This document shows, piece by piece, positions 1 through 7,562 of a stretch of 30,088 bases of DNA. Each line of letters opens with the position of its first letter. The first letter of the stretch is position 1. This DNA is from an uncultured Brevibacterium sp. Lineage in GTDB: Bacteria > Actinomycetota > Actinomycetes > Actinomycetales > Brevibacteriaceae. Position numbers and translations under genes: made by a program. The notes beneath the pieces are model-generated. The model saw nothing but the letters and a program-made list of their open reading frames with translations, was not told the origin of the DNA and did not search any database. Location: the NCBI GenBank assembly GCA_902489215.1, contig CABTZE010000007.1, positions 1-30,088 of the forward strand, written 5' to 3'.

Positions 1-36
1 AAGGGGTCGCCGCTTTTCGTCTTCGAAAGGAGAACA

Positions 37-894
37 ATGGAAATCACGAAAGCAGGTGTGATCGGCTCCGGCCTCATGGGTTCGGGCATTGCCGAAGTGC
101 TCGCTCGTTCGGGTCTGGACGTTGTCGTCCGGGATATCAGCGACGAAGCTGTCGCAGCCGGCCGCGGCCGCATTGAAAAGTCCTTTGCCAAGGGCGTTGA
201 GCGCGGCAAGCTCAGCCAGGAAGACGCCGACGCAGCTCTTAGTCGTCTGACCTTCACAACTGATCTGCAGGCCATGGCCGACCGTCAGCTTGTGATCGAA
301 GCAGCCAGTGAAAACGAAGAGATCAAGAAATCGATCTTGTCTGAACTCGACGGCATTGTCACCGACAAAAACGCGATTCTTGCATCGAACACCTCGTCCA
401 TGCCGATCATCCGCTTTGCGCAGGTGACGTCGCGTCCTGAGCGTGTGCTCGGTCTGCACTTCTTCAACCCCGCCCCTGTGCAGCCTCTGGTCGAGATCAT
501 CAGCTCTGTGCTGACTGACCCGGAAGTTGCGAACACAATTGAGAAGTTCTCGATTGACGTTCTGGGCAAGAAGCCGATCCGTTCGGACGACCGTCCCGGC
601 TTCATCGTCAACGCTCTGCTCATCCCGTACCTCTTCGCCGCCATCCGCATGTACGAAGCGGGTCACGCGACGAAGGAAGACATCGACAACGGCATGATGA
701 ACGGTGCCGCCCACCCCATGGGTCCGCTCACGCTTGCTGACCTCATTGGTCTCGACACGTGCCTGTTCGTCGGCCAGTCGATTTACGAAGAAACCGGCGC
801 TGCCGCCGACAAACCGCCGGTTCTGCTGTCCCGCATGGTCGACGGGGGACTGCTCGGTCGGAAGTCCGGCCGCGGCTTCTACGACTACCGCTGA
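37..894 (+). CDS. 3-hydroxybutyryl-CoA dehydrogenase (3-hydroxyacyl-CoA dehydrogenase family)
   Basis: This 285-residue protein should oxidise (S)-3-hydroxybutyryl-CoA to acetoacetyl-CoA with NAD(P), acting in the cytoplasm in fatty-acid/butyrate or phenylacetate-type degradation. The N-terminal Rossmann domain shows GSGLMGSG at residues 10-17. The catalytic histidine is H141 in LGLHFFNPAP, with E153 as its partner, S120 in the ASNTSS motif and N192 in DRPGFIVN. The C-terminal helical dimerisation domain is present, and the length is normal for the short FadB2/Hbd/PaaH class. The ATG at 37 follows AAAGGAG with about 5 nt spacing. It stands alone; a strong hairpin separates it from the convergent aminotransferase. 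The physiological substrate is not decided by the sequence, so no symbol is given. Confidence 0.93.
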   Translation: MEITKAGVIGSGLMGSGIAEVLARSGLDVVVRDISDEAVAAGRGRIEKSFAKGVERGKLSQEDADAALSRLTFTTDLQAMADRQLVIEAASENEEIKKSILSELDGIVTDKNAILASNTSSMPIIRFAQVTSRPERVLGLHFFNPAPVQPLVEIISSVLTDPEVANTIEKFSIDVLGKKPIRSDDRPGFIVNALLIPYLFAAIRMYEAGHATKEDIDNGMMNGAAHPMGPLTLADLIGLDTCLFVGQSIYEETGAAADKPPVLLSRMVDGGLLGRKSGRGFYDYR

Positions 895-910
895 CTGGGG
901 AACAAGAAGA

Positions 911-946
911 ACGAGGCGGAGCTCACCAAGGTGAGCTCCGCCTCGT
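911..946. terminator. Bidirectional hairpin terminator between convergent genes
   Basis: A perfect 17-base inverted repeat (911-927 with 930-946) is separated by only AA, so the top pairs must open into the loop. It lies 17 nt after the dehydrogenase stop and 23 nt before the aminotransferase stop on the other strand. A weak GT-rich stretch follows instead of a U-tract, which is common in high-GC Gram-positives. It can serve both genes. Confidence 0.85.
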
Positions 947-968
947 GTGTTGTTGGGGAGGGGAGAGG

Positions 969-2192
969 TCAGCCGAGTTCGGCTGCGGCCAGGCGCACGC
1001 AGGCGACCAGGCCTTCGGCTGCCGCGGTGACGTCTTCGAGGCTCGGCATTGAGGGCGCGATCCGGATGTAGGCGTCGTTGGGGTCAAGCCCGTGTGGGTG
1101 GGTGGAGCCTGCTGGGGTCAGCGCCACGCCTGCTTCGGCCGCGTACTTCACAACCTTGGAGGCGGTGCCGTTCGGGACGCGCAGGGTGATGAAGTAGCCG
1201 CCGTTCGGCTGCGTCCACGAAGCGATGTCGGAGCTCAGACCATTTTCAAGCGCGGTGAGCACGGCTTCGAACTTTGGGCGGATGATGTCGGCGTGGCGGC
1301 GCATGTGTTCGCGAACGCCGTCGGCATCGCGGAAGAACCGCAGGTGGCGCAGCTGGTTGATCTTGTCGGGGCCGATCATGGCGGCCCCCATGTGCGCGCG
1401 GTACCACTCGATGACAGCGGGGGAACTGGCGAAGAACGCCACACCCGCGCCGGCGAAGGTCATCTTCGACGTCGAGGCGTAGATCCAGGGGCGGTCGGGG
1501 TGGCCTGCTTCGGCGCACAGGGACAGAATGTCGACCATGGGGGCCTGGTGGTCATCTGACAGGTGGTGCAGGCCGTAGGCGTTGTCCCACAGGAGGGTGA
1601 AGTCGTCTGCTGCCGCTTTGATTTCAGCGAGTTCGCGGGCACGGGCTTCGCTGATCGAGGTGCCGGTCGGGTTGGAGTACATGGGTACGAGCCACATGGC
1701 GCGGACGTCCGGGTCGGTCACATAGCGGCGGACGTCCTCCATGACGGGGCCTTCGTCGTCCATGCGGATGGTGATGAGCTCGTAGCCGAGAGCTTCTGCC
1801 AGCTGGAAGTGACGGTCGTAGCCGGGGACGGGGCAGAGGATTTTGGCGTTCGTCCACGGGCCGCCGGTGGGGGTTCCGTAGCGCTTGGCGAAGTCAAGGG
1901 TCATGTACTCGAGCGTCAGAGATGACGAACCCTGCGCCAGGATCTGCTCGGTGGGCACCTTGTAGAGCTCACCGAAGATTTCCCGGAGTTCTTTCAGACC
2001 GTCAAGGCCGCCGTAGTTGCGCGTGTCGATTCCCGAAGGCGAGGTGAAGTCATCGCCCGTGACGTTAGTCAGCAGATCAGCCGACAGGTCAAGCTGCTCG
2101 GGGGCGGGCTTGCCTCGGGTGATGTCGAGATTGAGGCCGCGAGCGGCGAACGCGCGGTAGTCAGCCTGTGCCTGCTCAAGGGAAACGTCCAT
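969..2192 (-). CDS. aspT: Aspartate aminotransferase, AspT / class 1c type (PLP-dependent)
   Basis: This is a fold-type I PLP aminotransferase that closely resembles the actinobacterial AspT family (Corynebacterium glutamicum AspT, Pfam Asp_aminotransf), which converts aspartate and 2-oxoglutarate to oxaloacetate and glutamate. Seen in the protein, counting from the upstream ATG: LDITRGKP near the N-terminus, YGGLDGL at 61-67, CPVPGYDRHF at 121-130, SNPTG at 174-178, DNAY at 204-207 and the PLP-lysine motif STSKMTFAGAG with K244. About 407 residues is the usual length. Two adjacent ATGs exist at 2195 and 2192; the AAAGG ribosome site lies only 2 nt before the first but 5 nt before the second, so 2192 is preferred. 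It is divergent from the Ldh2-type gene. Substrate preference is inferred from family resemblance. Confidence 0.92.
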   Translation of the reverse strand: MDVSLEQAQADYRAFAARGLNLDITRGKPAPEQLDLSADLLTNVTGDDFTSPSGIDTRNYGGLDGLKELREIFGELYKVPTEQILAQGSSSLTLEYMTLDFAKRYGTPTGGPWTNAKILCPVPGYDRHFQLAEALGYELITIRMDDEGPVMEDVRRYVTDPDVRAMWLVPMYSNPTGTSISEARARELAEIKAAADDFTLLWDNAYGLHHLSDDHQAPMVDILSLCAEAGHPDRPWIYASTSKMTFAGAGVAFFASSPAVIEWYRAHMGAAMIGPDKINQLRHLRFFRDADGVREHMRRHADIIRPKFEAVLTALENGLSSDIASWTQPNGGYFITLRVPNGTASKVVKYAAEAGVALTPAGSTHPHGLDPNDAYIRIAPSMPSLEDVTAAAEGLVACVRLAAAELG

Positions 2193-2281
2193 CATGGCCT
2201 TTCTGGCTCTCAGAAGAAAACCCAGGAAATATACACTCTCGGTTCATTTTAGGCTCCCACTGGTCCGCCGCAGACACCGGA

Positions 2282-2287
2282 TAGGCT
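2282..2287 (+). promoter_or_regulatory. Candidate -10 element (TAGGCT) for the Ldh2-methyltransferase-DUF429 operon
   Basis: The 161-base gap between the divergent aminotransferase and dehydrogenase genes must hold both promoters. TAGGCT matches the TAnnnT actinobacterial -10 pattern and would give a leader of about 60-65 nt before the ATG at 2357. No convincing -35 was found. On the other strand TATATT around 2229-2234 could serve the aminotransferase. Both are weak pattern matches. Confidence 0.3.
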
Positions 2288-2356
2288 GGGTCACAGCGAA
2301 CCGACACACACCGCACGTGTGCCGCTTGAATCAACCCCAGCTGAGGAAGGTCTTTT

Positions 2357-3433
2357 ATGCGTCGTTACACCCCGCAGTCCGTCAAAGAGCAGATCTTCAC
2401 TGGGCTCAAGGCCTTTGGATTGGCAGAGGACCAGGCACAGGTCTGCACGGAGATCATGTTCGCCACCGACCTGTCGGGTGTTGACTCGCACGGCATTTCC
2501 ATGCTTCCCCTGTACTGGCAGGAGATCTCCGACGGCACGCTCAATGAAAAGGCCGAACAGCGTCTGGTCCACCAGTTCGGTGCGGTTTCGGTTTTCGACG
2601 CTGACCATGGCTTCGGTCATCCGGTGAGCGTGCGTGCGATGGACGCGGCAATCGAGGCGGCCGAGAAGTTCGGGGTGGGCATTGGGTCGGTGCGCAATGC
2701 GAATCACTTCGGGGCCGCCGGACAGTATGCTCTGCGGGCTGCCCGCAGGGGCATGGTGGGCATTGCCACGTGTTCGACGCGCTCGGCCATGCAGAAGCCG
2801 ACCGGGGCCAAGCATGCGCTCATGGGTACGAACCCTATTGCCTTCGCTCACCCAGTGAAGGACGAAGAGCCCATTGTCGTTGACATGGCCACCACCGTTG
2901 TGCCCGGCAACAAGGTCAAGGTCTACGCCTACGCGGATGAGCCTCTCGCCGGCGAATGGGCAACTGACGGCAATGGTGAGGTTGTCACGGACGGCATGCA
3001 GGTCTACAACGCGCTTCTGAACCCCGAAAGCTCCGACATCGGGCTTCTGCCTGTCGGCGGCAACAGCGCTGGCGGCCACAAGGGCTACGCGCTTGCAACG
3101 ATGGTGCAGCTGCTGTCGGCTGCCCTGTCCGGTTCCGACCAGCCGGGAGATGTCGCCGGACGCCAGTCGATCGGCTATTTCTTCTTGGCGATTGATCCGC
3201 GCGCGTTCGGTGAAGGTGCGGATGCAGAAGAATACGCGCGCGTTCTGCGTGACACTCTGCGCGGTATGGAGCCCGTTGACCCAAACGAACCAGTACAGGT
3301 CGCCGGTGATCCTGAGCACCGCTCGGTCGAGGATCGCTCCGTCAACGGCATTCCCATTTCGGATGGCATGGTGCAGGCGATCCGTGAAACTGTCGAGGAC
3401 GCCGGGGCGGAATTCACTCTGACCGAGGTCTGA
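2357..3433 (+). CDS. Ldh2-family malate/L-lactate-type dehydrogenase
   Basis: This 358-residue NAD(P)-dependent oxidoreductase belongs to the Ldh2/MDG2 family, whose fold differs from classical malate and lactate dehydrogenases. Family signatures seen: GVDSHG at 41-46, NANHFGAAG at 114-122 with the family histidine H117, MGTNPIAFA in the middle, VVDMATT, and NSAGGHKGYALATMV in the C-terminal part, where the substrate and nucleotide are bound. Family members reduce or oxidise malate, lactate, ureidoglycolate, 2,3-diketogulonate or sulfolactate, so the exact substrate cannot be assigned. The ATG follows GAGGAAGG with 6 nt spacing. The stop overlaps the next start by one base (TGATG), indicating translational coupling with the methyltransferase. 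Confidence 0.88.
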   Translation: MRRYTPQSVKEQIFTGLKAFGLAEDQAQVCTEIMFATDLSGVDSHGISMLPLYWQEISDGTLNEKAEQRLVHQFGAVSVFDADHGFGHPVSVRAMDAAIEAAEKFGVGIGSVRNANHFGAAGQYALRAARRGMVGIATCSTRSAMQKPTGAKHALMGTNPIAFAHPVKDEEPIVVDMATTVVPGNKVKVYAYADEPLAGEWATDGNGEVVTDGMQVYNALLNPESSDIGLLPVGGNSAGGHKGYALATMVQLLSAALSGSDQPGDVAGRQSIGYFFLAIDPRAFGEGADAEEYARVLRDTLRGMEPVDPNEPVQVAGDPEHRSVEDRSVNGIPISDGMVQAIRETVEDAGAEFTLTEV

Positions 3434-4209
3434 TGGCAGGCCCGAAGATCCGCCGCGACGCTAAAGGACGCGGCACGCTGTTCGGCGCTTCGGCTGACGA
3501 GTACGAGCGCATTCGACCCGGTTATCCGGAGTCGGCGGTCCGCGCTGTCTCTGACCGCGCGCTGGCTGCTGCCGCCGAGGACGGGGGAGAAGCGCCCTCT
3601 GATCCCGCAGGACTTCACGTGCTCGATGTTGGCTCCGGTACCGGGAAATACGGTCGGGCGCTTGCTGCGCGTGGCTTTGACGTTCACGCGGTCGATCCGG
3701 ACGCAGCGCTCTTGGAGATCAACCCGCTGCCATCGACAACAGCCTGGGCAGAAGAGCTGCCCTTTGCTGATGCATCGTTTGACCTCGTAGTGTCTGCTCA
3801 AGCGTGGCACTGGTTTGATGCCGAGGCGGCCTCAGCGGAATTCGCGAGGGTCCTCAAACCCGGGGGAGTGGCAGCAATAGTTCTCAACCAGCTCGATGTG
3901 CGGGTTGACTGGGTTCTACGACTGTCACGCATCATGCACGCCGGTGATGTCTATCGCCCGCAGTGGCGGCCTGAGCTTGGAGCAGGTTTCGGTGCGGTCG
4001 AAGCGCGCATTGATGAGTTCAGTGTGCCGATGACGATTGACGACACGGTTGCGTTGACAGCAACGCGTACGTACTGGCTGCGCTCAAATGACACGGTCCG
4101 CGCGCGTGTCGAGGGCAACCTGCGCGGCTACTTGAGCGAAGAGCATCCGGTGCGGGAGCCGTTTGATCTTCCCTACATGTGTTTGACGTACACGGCGCAG
4201 AAGCAGTGA
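3433..4209 (+). CDS. Class I SAM-dependent methyltransferase (Methyltransf_11 type)
   Basis: This is a 258-residue soluble methyltransferase. The N-terminus GTLFGASADEYERIRPGYP (about 14-32) is typical of the actinobacterial UbiE/BioC-like group. SAM-binding motif I is VLDVGSGTGKYG (63-74), followed by an acidic residue after strand 2 (AVDPD), then LPFADASFDLVVSAQAWHWF (about 109-128) and RVLKPGG (139-145). WHWF is frequent in a subgroup of uncharacterised actinobacterial methyltransferases. The methyl acceptor is unknown. It is coupled by a one-base overlap to the dehydrogenase upstream and by GTGA to the DUF429 gene downstream, so the three are one operon. No membrane segment or signal peptide is seen. 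Confidence 0.85.
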   Translation: MAGPKIRRDAKGRGTLFGASADEYERIRPGYPESAVRAVSDRALAAAAEDGGEAPSDPAGLHVLDVGSGTGKYGRALAARGFDVHAVDPDAALLEINPLPSTTAWAEELPFADASFDLVVSAQAWHWFDAEAASAEFARVLKPGGVAAIVLNQLDVRVDWVLRLSRIMHAGDVYRPQWRPELGAGFGAVEARIDEFSVPMTIDDTVALTATRTYWLRSNDTVRARVEGNLRGYLSEEHPVREPFDLPYMCLTYTAQKQ

Positions 4210-4916
4210 CAGCGCTTATTGCCGGGATTGATCTCGCTTCACAGGCCGCCCAGACTGGGCTTGCGGTTCTGTCTGCTGACTCCTCAGCGCTTCGAGTTGA
4301 GCAGCTCGAGGTCGGTGCCCACGACAGCGCCCTCATCGAAGCCATCCAGCAGTCGGTGAAGATCGGGGTCGATGTGCCGCTCGGCTGGCCGGACAGGTTC
4401 GTTGACCTGGTCAGTTCTCACCACGCCGGTGGTCCGCAGCAGTGTGCTGACTGGCGGACAGAGGCGGTTCTGCGGCTGACTGACAGGGTCCTCAAGGACG
4501 ATTTCGGTCTGCGTCCGCTGAGTGTGTCAACTGACAGGATCGCCTATCCGGCCCTGCGGTGGAGCGGAATTGAAGCACAGCTGCAGCTTATGGGGATCGA
4601 CACTGCGCGCGATGGATCAGGGCGGATCTGCGAGGTCTATCCGGCAGGGTTTCTCTTCCAACACGGGCTTAAACACCGCGCCTACAAAGGCGCCGCCGGC
4701 GCCCAGGCGAGAAGAAAGATTCTTGGGTCCCTCCGCCTCGTCATGAGTGATGAGCACGCGGATCTCTGTGTGGCTGATGACAACGCGCTCGATGCTGTTC
4801 TCGCCGCTGTGTCAGCACACGCGGTGGTGACGGGCAAAGCTTATGGGCCGCCGGAAGAGCACAGACAGACCGCACTGCGCGAAGGTTGGATCTGGATGCC
4901 CCGCACCGATAGCTGA
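4206..4916 (+). CDS. DUF429 family protein (predicted RNase H-fold nuclease-like)
   Basis: This is a 236-residue protein of the DUF429 family, predicted by others to adopt an RNase H-like fold; its biochemical role is unknown. Family motifs seen: GIDLAS with D9 near the N-terminus, GVDVPLGWP with D56, RLTDRV with D93, CEVYPAG with E143, and DDNALDAVLAA near the C-terminus. The acidic residues are those expected for a metal site, so the protein looks intact. The frame is open from an ATG at 4179, but the GTG at 4206 forms a classic GTGA overlap with the methyltransferase stop and places GIDLAS eight residues in, as usual for the family; 4206 is chosen. A weak AGAAG precedes it. Last gene of the operon. 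Confidence 0.83.
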   Translation: MTALIAGIDLASQAAQTGLAVLSADSSALRVEQLEVGAHDSALIEAIQQSVKIGVDVPLGWPDRFVDLVSSHHAGGPQQCADWRTEAVLRLTDRVLKDDFGLRPLSVSTDRIAYPALRWSGIEAQLQLMGIDTARDGSGRICEVYPAGFLFQHGLKHRAYKGAAGAQARRKILGSLRLVMSDEHADLCVADDNALDAVLAAVSAHAVVTGKAYGPPEEHRQTALREGWIWMPRTDS

Positions 4917-4941
4917 CTGTGGGCTCTGCCAGGGGAGAGGC

Positions 4942-5706
4942 TCAGGCGAAGAACTGGTCGTAGGTGAGCTTGCCCGCCATGATGACGACAACGCAGAGAA
5001 TAACGATGCGGACGAAGCCGGCGCCGCGACCCAGTACCATGCGCGCTCCAATGCGGGCGCCGATGATGTTCGTTACGGCGAGGCCCAGGCCCAGCAGCCA
5101 CAGGACGTCGCCGCGCAGACCAAAGACGATGAGAGCGCCGAGATTCGTGGCGACGTTGAGAATCTTCGCCCATGCCGCACTTGTCATAAAATCTCCGCGC
5201 ATGAGCGCTGTGAGCGACATGATGAAGAAGAGTCCTGTGCCGGGTCCGAATGCGCCGTCGTAGATGCCGATGGCCAGAATGATTGCAGCACCTGCTGTCC
5301 AGGAGCGCTTGGACATAATGCGCGGTTCGCTGTCACGGCCAAAGGACGGGCGCAGCAGAACGAAGAAGCCGACCGCAACGAGGACGACGATGATGATCGG
5401 GCGCATGATGTCCTGATCAACACTGGCGGCGATGAAAGCGCCGATGGCGGCGCCAACCAGAGCGAGGGGAGCCCAGCGCAGAGCGCGGGGAGCGTTTGGA
5501 ATGCGGCGAGCCAGCGTAATGGCAGCACTCGTCGTGCCGAAGACCGCGGCGAACTTATTGGTGCCAAGCGCCTGAGCGTTCGTCAGCCCCGGCGCCATGA
5601 TCATTATGAGCGGCAGCAGAATGAGTCCGCCGCCGCCGACAACGGCATCAATCCACCCGGCTGCCAGAGAGCCTGCGAGGAGCACGGTGATGACTGTCGT
5701 CGACAT
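4942..5706 (-). CDS. TauE/SafE (TSUP) family membrane transporter
   Basis: This is a 254-residue integral membrane protein of the TSUP family, associated with export or import of sulfite, sulfoacetate and related organosulfur anions. The first hydrophobic segment is followed by GGGGLILLPLIM (about residues 24-35) and TNAQALGTNKFAAVFGT, which are the TSUP signatures; the second half repeats the pattern with YDGAFGPGTGLFFIM (about 149-163). About seven to eight transmembrane helices are expected from the hydrophobicity. The ATG at 5706 has GAGAGG about 11 nt upstream. It is a single gene, convergent with the DUF429 operon with 25 bases between stops. No sulfur-metabolism gene is nearby, so the substrate is open. 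Confidence 0.87.
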   Translation of the reverse strand: MSTTVITVLLAGSLAAGWIDAVVGGGGLILLPLIMIMAPGLTNAQALGTNKFAAVFGTTSAAITLARRIPNAPRALRWAPLALVGAAIGAFIAASVDQDIMRPIIIVVLVAVGFFVLLRPSFGRDSEPRIMSKRSWTAGAAIILAIGIYDGAFGPGTGLFFIMSLTALMRGDFMTSAAWAKILNVATNLGALIVFGLRGDVLWLLGLGLAVTNIIGARIGARMVLGRGAGFVRIVILCVVVIMAGKLTYDQFFA

Positions 5707-5737
5707 CGGGGAAGCGGCCTCTCAATCTCGACTTAAC

Positions 5738-5751
5738 ATAATGTATATTAT
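5738..5751. promoter_or_regulatory. AT-rich inverted repeat over the putative TSUP promoter
   Basis: ATAAT-N4-ATTAT lies 32 bases upstream of the exporter start in otherwise GC-rich DNA. On the minus strand, TTCACC and TACATT spaced 16 bases apart give a plausible -35/-10 pair that overlaps this palindrome, so a repressor site covering the -10 is possible. The regulator is unknown. The rest of the 214-base gap between the exporter and the RlpA-like gene holds only the terminator hairpin at 5878-5907. Confidence 0.35.
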
Positions 5752-5877
5752 CGGCGGCTGTGGTGAAGGTGGAGTCACAGGACTGTTTCGCTGGCGAAGT
5801 CTCTGAGCCCGCACTGGATTTTCTGGTTGCTGTGCGGGACACAGCGCACCGCACCGGCTAGCCTGCCATGACATGCA

Positions 5878-5907
5878 GAAAGCGGCGCACTGCGCTGCGC
5901 CGCTTTC
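5878..5907 (-). terminator. Hairpin terminator after the first RlpA-like gene
   Basis: A perfect 12-bp GC-rich stem (5878-5889 with 5896-5907) with a 6-nt loop starts 14 bases past the stop of the RlpA-like gene. No U-tract follows, as often in actinobacteria. Confidence 0.75.
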
Positions 5908-5920
5908 CGTATCCGTGATG

Positions 5921-6703
5921 TCAGAGAACCTGCCACTTGACCTGTGCGACTCCGTCGCCGCCGATCGTGTTCATTGCGGCTGTGGACAGGTCGAGGCAGC
6001 GATTGCCGTGGAACGGCCCGCGGTCGTTGATGCGGACCGTAACCGACTTTCCGTTGCGGGTGTTCGTGACCTTCACTCGGCTGTTGAACGGAAGCGTTTT
6101 GTGTGCCGCGGTCATTGCGTTGCGGTTGAACCGTTCGCCATTGGCAGTCTTCTTGCCGTGGAAACCGTCGCCCTGGCCGTAGGTCGAAGCCGGGCATGAT
6201 CCTGCCTTGCCTGAAGCCTTCGTGTTCTTGGGCTTGCCGCTGTCGCTGGCGGCTGCACCCGAGCTGCGTGAGCTGCTCTTGCTGCCGCTCTTCTTCGATG
6301 CGCTGCCCGACTTGCCGGTGCTGGCAGATTCGGCGTCTTCAGCCGGCTCTTCTTCCTTGACGGTCAGAGAGGGCGCGCTGTCTTTCTGCTGCTTTTCCGC
6401 GTCCTTGGCGGCCTTGTCAGCATCCGAGGTGTCCGGTGCGTCTGCGGCCGGTGCGGCGTTCTGCGTGAACTGCGTCTGTTCGTCTTCCGCGCTGGGTGTT
6501 ACTGCGAAGCCGGCTGCGACGATGCTTGCCGCAGCTGCGGTCGGCACGGCGATTGCAGCCAGAACCGGGCGGCGCCCTGCGGAGGCGAGAACTCCTGCGG
6601 CCGACGTCGGTTCGCTGCTGTAGCGTCCACGCTTGGACGAGCGGCGAAAGAGGTCGAAAATGCTTCCGGAAGCCTTGGTGCCTTCAGTGCGGTGTTTGCT
6701 CAC
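5921..6703 (-). CDS. RlpA-like double-psi beta-barrel cell-wall protein (paralog 1)
   Basis: This 260-residue protein has three parts: a basic, Ser-rich cytoplasmic N-terminus (1-45), one hydrophobic segment (about 46-70, beginning RRPVLAAIAVPTAAAA) that acts as signal or anchor, a charged Ser/Lys/Ala linker (about 72-165), and a C-terminal RlpA-type double-psi beta-barrel (about 168-260). The barrel shows KTANGERFN, TAAHKTLPFNSRVKVTN and VRINDRGPF, the last containing the conserved Asp. RlpA proteins bind or cleave denuded peptidoglycan glycan strands at septa; enzymatic activity here is not proven. The start is GTG with GAGGGGA upstream. It is a paralog of the next gene upstream (6815-7492), with the same anchor segment and barrel. 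Confidence 0.85.
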   Translation of the reverse strand: MSKHRTEGTKASGSIFDLFRRSSKRGRYSSEPTSAAGVLASAGRRPVLAAIAVPTAAAASIVAAGFAVTPSAEDEQTQFTQNAAPAADAPDTSDADKAAKDAEKQQKDSAPSLTVKEEEPAEDAESASTGKSGSASKKSGSKSSSRSSGAAASDSGKPKNTKASGKAGSCPASTYGQGDGFHGKKTANGERFNRNAMTAAHKTLPFNSRVKVTNTRNGKSVTVRINDRGPFHGNRCLDLSTAAMNTIGGDGVAQVKWQVL

Positions 6704-6760
6704 AGATCTTCCCCTCGCAGATGAAAGTTTCGGAACGATAACGCAATGCTATATCAGTTC

Positions 6761-6776
6761 GTAACGAAAAGATAAC
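6761..6776. promoter_or_regulatory. GTAAC-N6-ATAAC direct repeat (MtrA-like box) before RlpA paralog 1
   Basis: GTAAC at 6761 is followed at an 11-base step by ATAAC at 6772; another ATAAC is at 6738. The site is 58-73 bases upstream of the GTG start. Two half-sites one helical turn apart on the same strand resemble the direct repeat described for MtrA response regulators, which control wall-hydrolase genes in actinobacteria. This is pattern-based and unproven. Confidence 0.4.
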
Positions 6777-6814
6777 GGGCTGAGGGTGTGTTTGACCACG
6801 TGGTCGGCCTGAGG

Positions 6815-7492
6815 TTACAGCACCTGATACGACACTGTGATGACGCCCGCTCCCGTGCCGCCGACTGCCTTCATCGCTGCGGTCGAAAGGTCGAGGCAGC
6901 GGCCGCCGATGTATGGTCCTCGGTCATTGATGCGAACCGTGACGGACTTGCCGTTTGCCTTGTTCGTGACCTTCACGCGGCTGTTGAACGGCAGCGACTT
7001 GTGTGCGGCCGTGAGATCGTTCGTATTGAACTGCTCACCGTTGGCGGTCTTCTGGCCCTGCCAGTAGTACGAGGCCTTGCACGTGCCGCCAGAGCCGGAT
7101 GCTTTGGTGTTTGCCTTCGGCTGAGACTTGCTGGATGCGCTCTTGCTTGATCCGCTCTTGCCAGAGGAGCTGCTGGCCTTCTCCCCCGCGTCCGATTCGG
7201 ACTTTTCGGGTTCAGGCAGAGTCATGGAACCGGAAGCCTTCTTCTGTTCCTTTTCGGCCTTTGCCCGGGCGTCCTTCCGCTGCTTGTCGGCAGTGTCGTC
7301 TGCCGTTGCTTCGGGTGCGACCTTGCTTTCGAATGCCTGGGGTTCTTCTGCGGCTCCGGGTGCGGCGGCGAAGCCGGCGGCTGTAATAGCAGCTGCTGCA
7401 GCGGTAGGGACCGCGATGGCTGCCAGAACCGGACGGCGGCGGCTGGCGCGCAGGATGTCGGATGCCCGCAGAGTCTTCGAAGCCTTCGGCAC
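6815..7492 (-). CDS. RlpA-like double-psi beta-barrel cell-wall protein (paralog 2)
   Basis: This 225-residue paralog of the 5921-6703 gene has a short basic N-terminus, the same hydrophobic segment RRPVLAAIAVPTAAAAA, a Lys/Ser/Ala-rich linker and a C-terminal RlpA-type barrel with KTANGEQFN, TAAHKSLPFNSRVKVTN and VRINDRGPY. It is predicted to be secreted or membrane-anchored and to act on peptidoglycan. The frame is open to 7543, but the GTG at 7492 has GAGAGGTG five nt upstream and gives an N-terminus comparable with the paralog, so 7492 is chosen. Both copies have their own upstream region with similarly placed GTAAC repeats, which suggests duplication of gene plus promoter and joint control. 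Confidence 0.84.
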   Translation of the reverse strand: MPKASKTLRASDILRASRRRPVLAAIAVPTAAAAAITAAGFAAAPGAAEEPQAFESKVAPEATADDTADKQRKDARAKAEKEQKKASGSMTLPEPEKSESDAGEKASSSSGKSGSSKSASSKSQPKANTKASGSGGTCKASYYWQGQKTANGEQFNTNDLTAAHKSLPFNSRVKVTNKANGKSVTVRINDRGPYIGGRCLDLSTAAMKAVGGTGAGVITVSYQVL

Positions 7493-7536
7493 GGTGTCAC
7501 CTCTCGTTGCGAATCTGTAACGAGATGCAAGTTTAG

Positions 7537-7552
7537 GTAACAAACAGGTTAC
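7537..7552. promoter_or_regulatory. GTAAC-N6-GTTAC repeat (MtrA-like box) before RlpA paralog 2
   Basis: GTAAC at 7537 is followed at an 11-base step by GTTAC at 7548, with a further GTAAC at 7517, 20 bases away. The core lies 45-60 bases upstream of the GTG start, close to the position of the equivalent element before paralog 1. The region also follows directly the stop of the unknown gene at 7563, with no clear terminator. Confidence 0.4.
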
Positions 7553-7562
7553 GAAGCAAATT

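Noticed and set aside
2291..3319. 342-codon open frame on the minus strand
   Set aside because: It is antisense to the Ldh2-type gene, which shows clear family motifs; such long shadows arise from high GC.
4843..5736. 297-codon plus-strand frame
   Set aside because: It lies opposite the TauE/SafE gene and gives a charged, repeat-poor peptide with no domain signal.
6794..6805. Perfect 12-base palindrome GACCACGTGGTC
   Set aside because: It lies just past the stop of RlpA paralog 2, but is too short for a terminator and has no second copy or evident partner; chance is likely.
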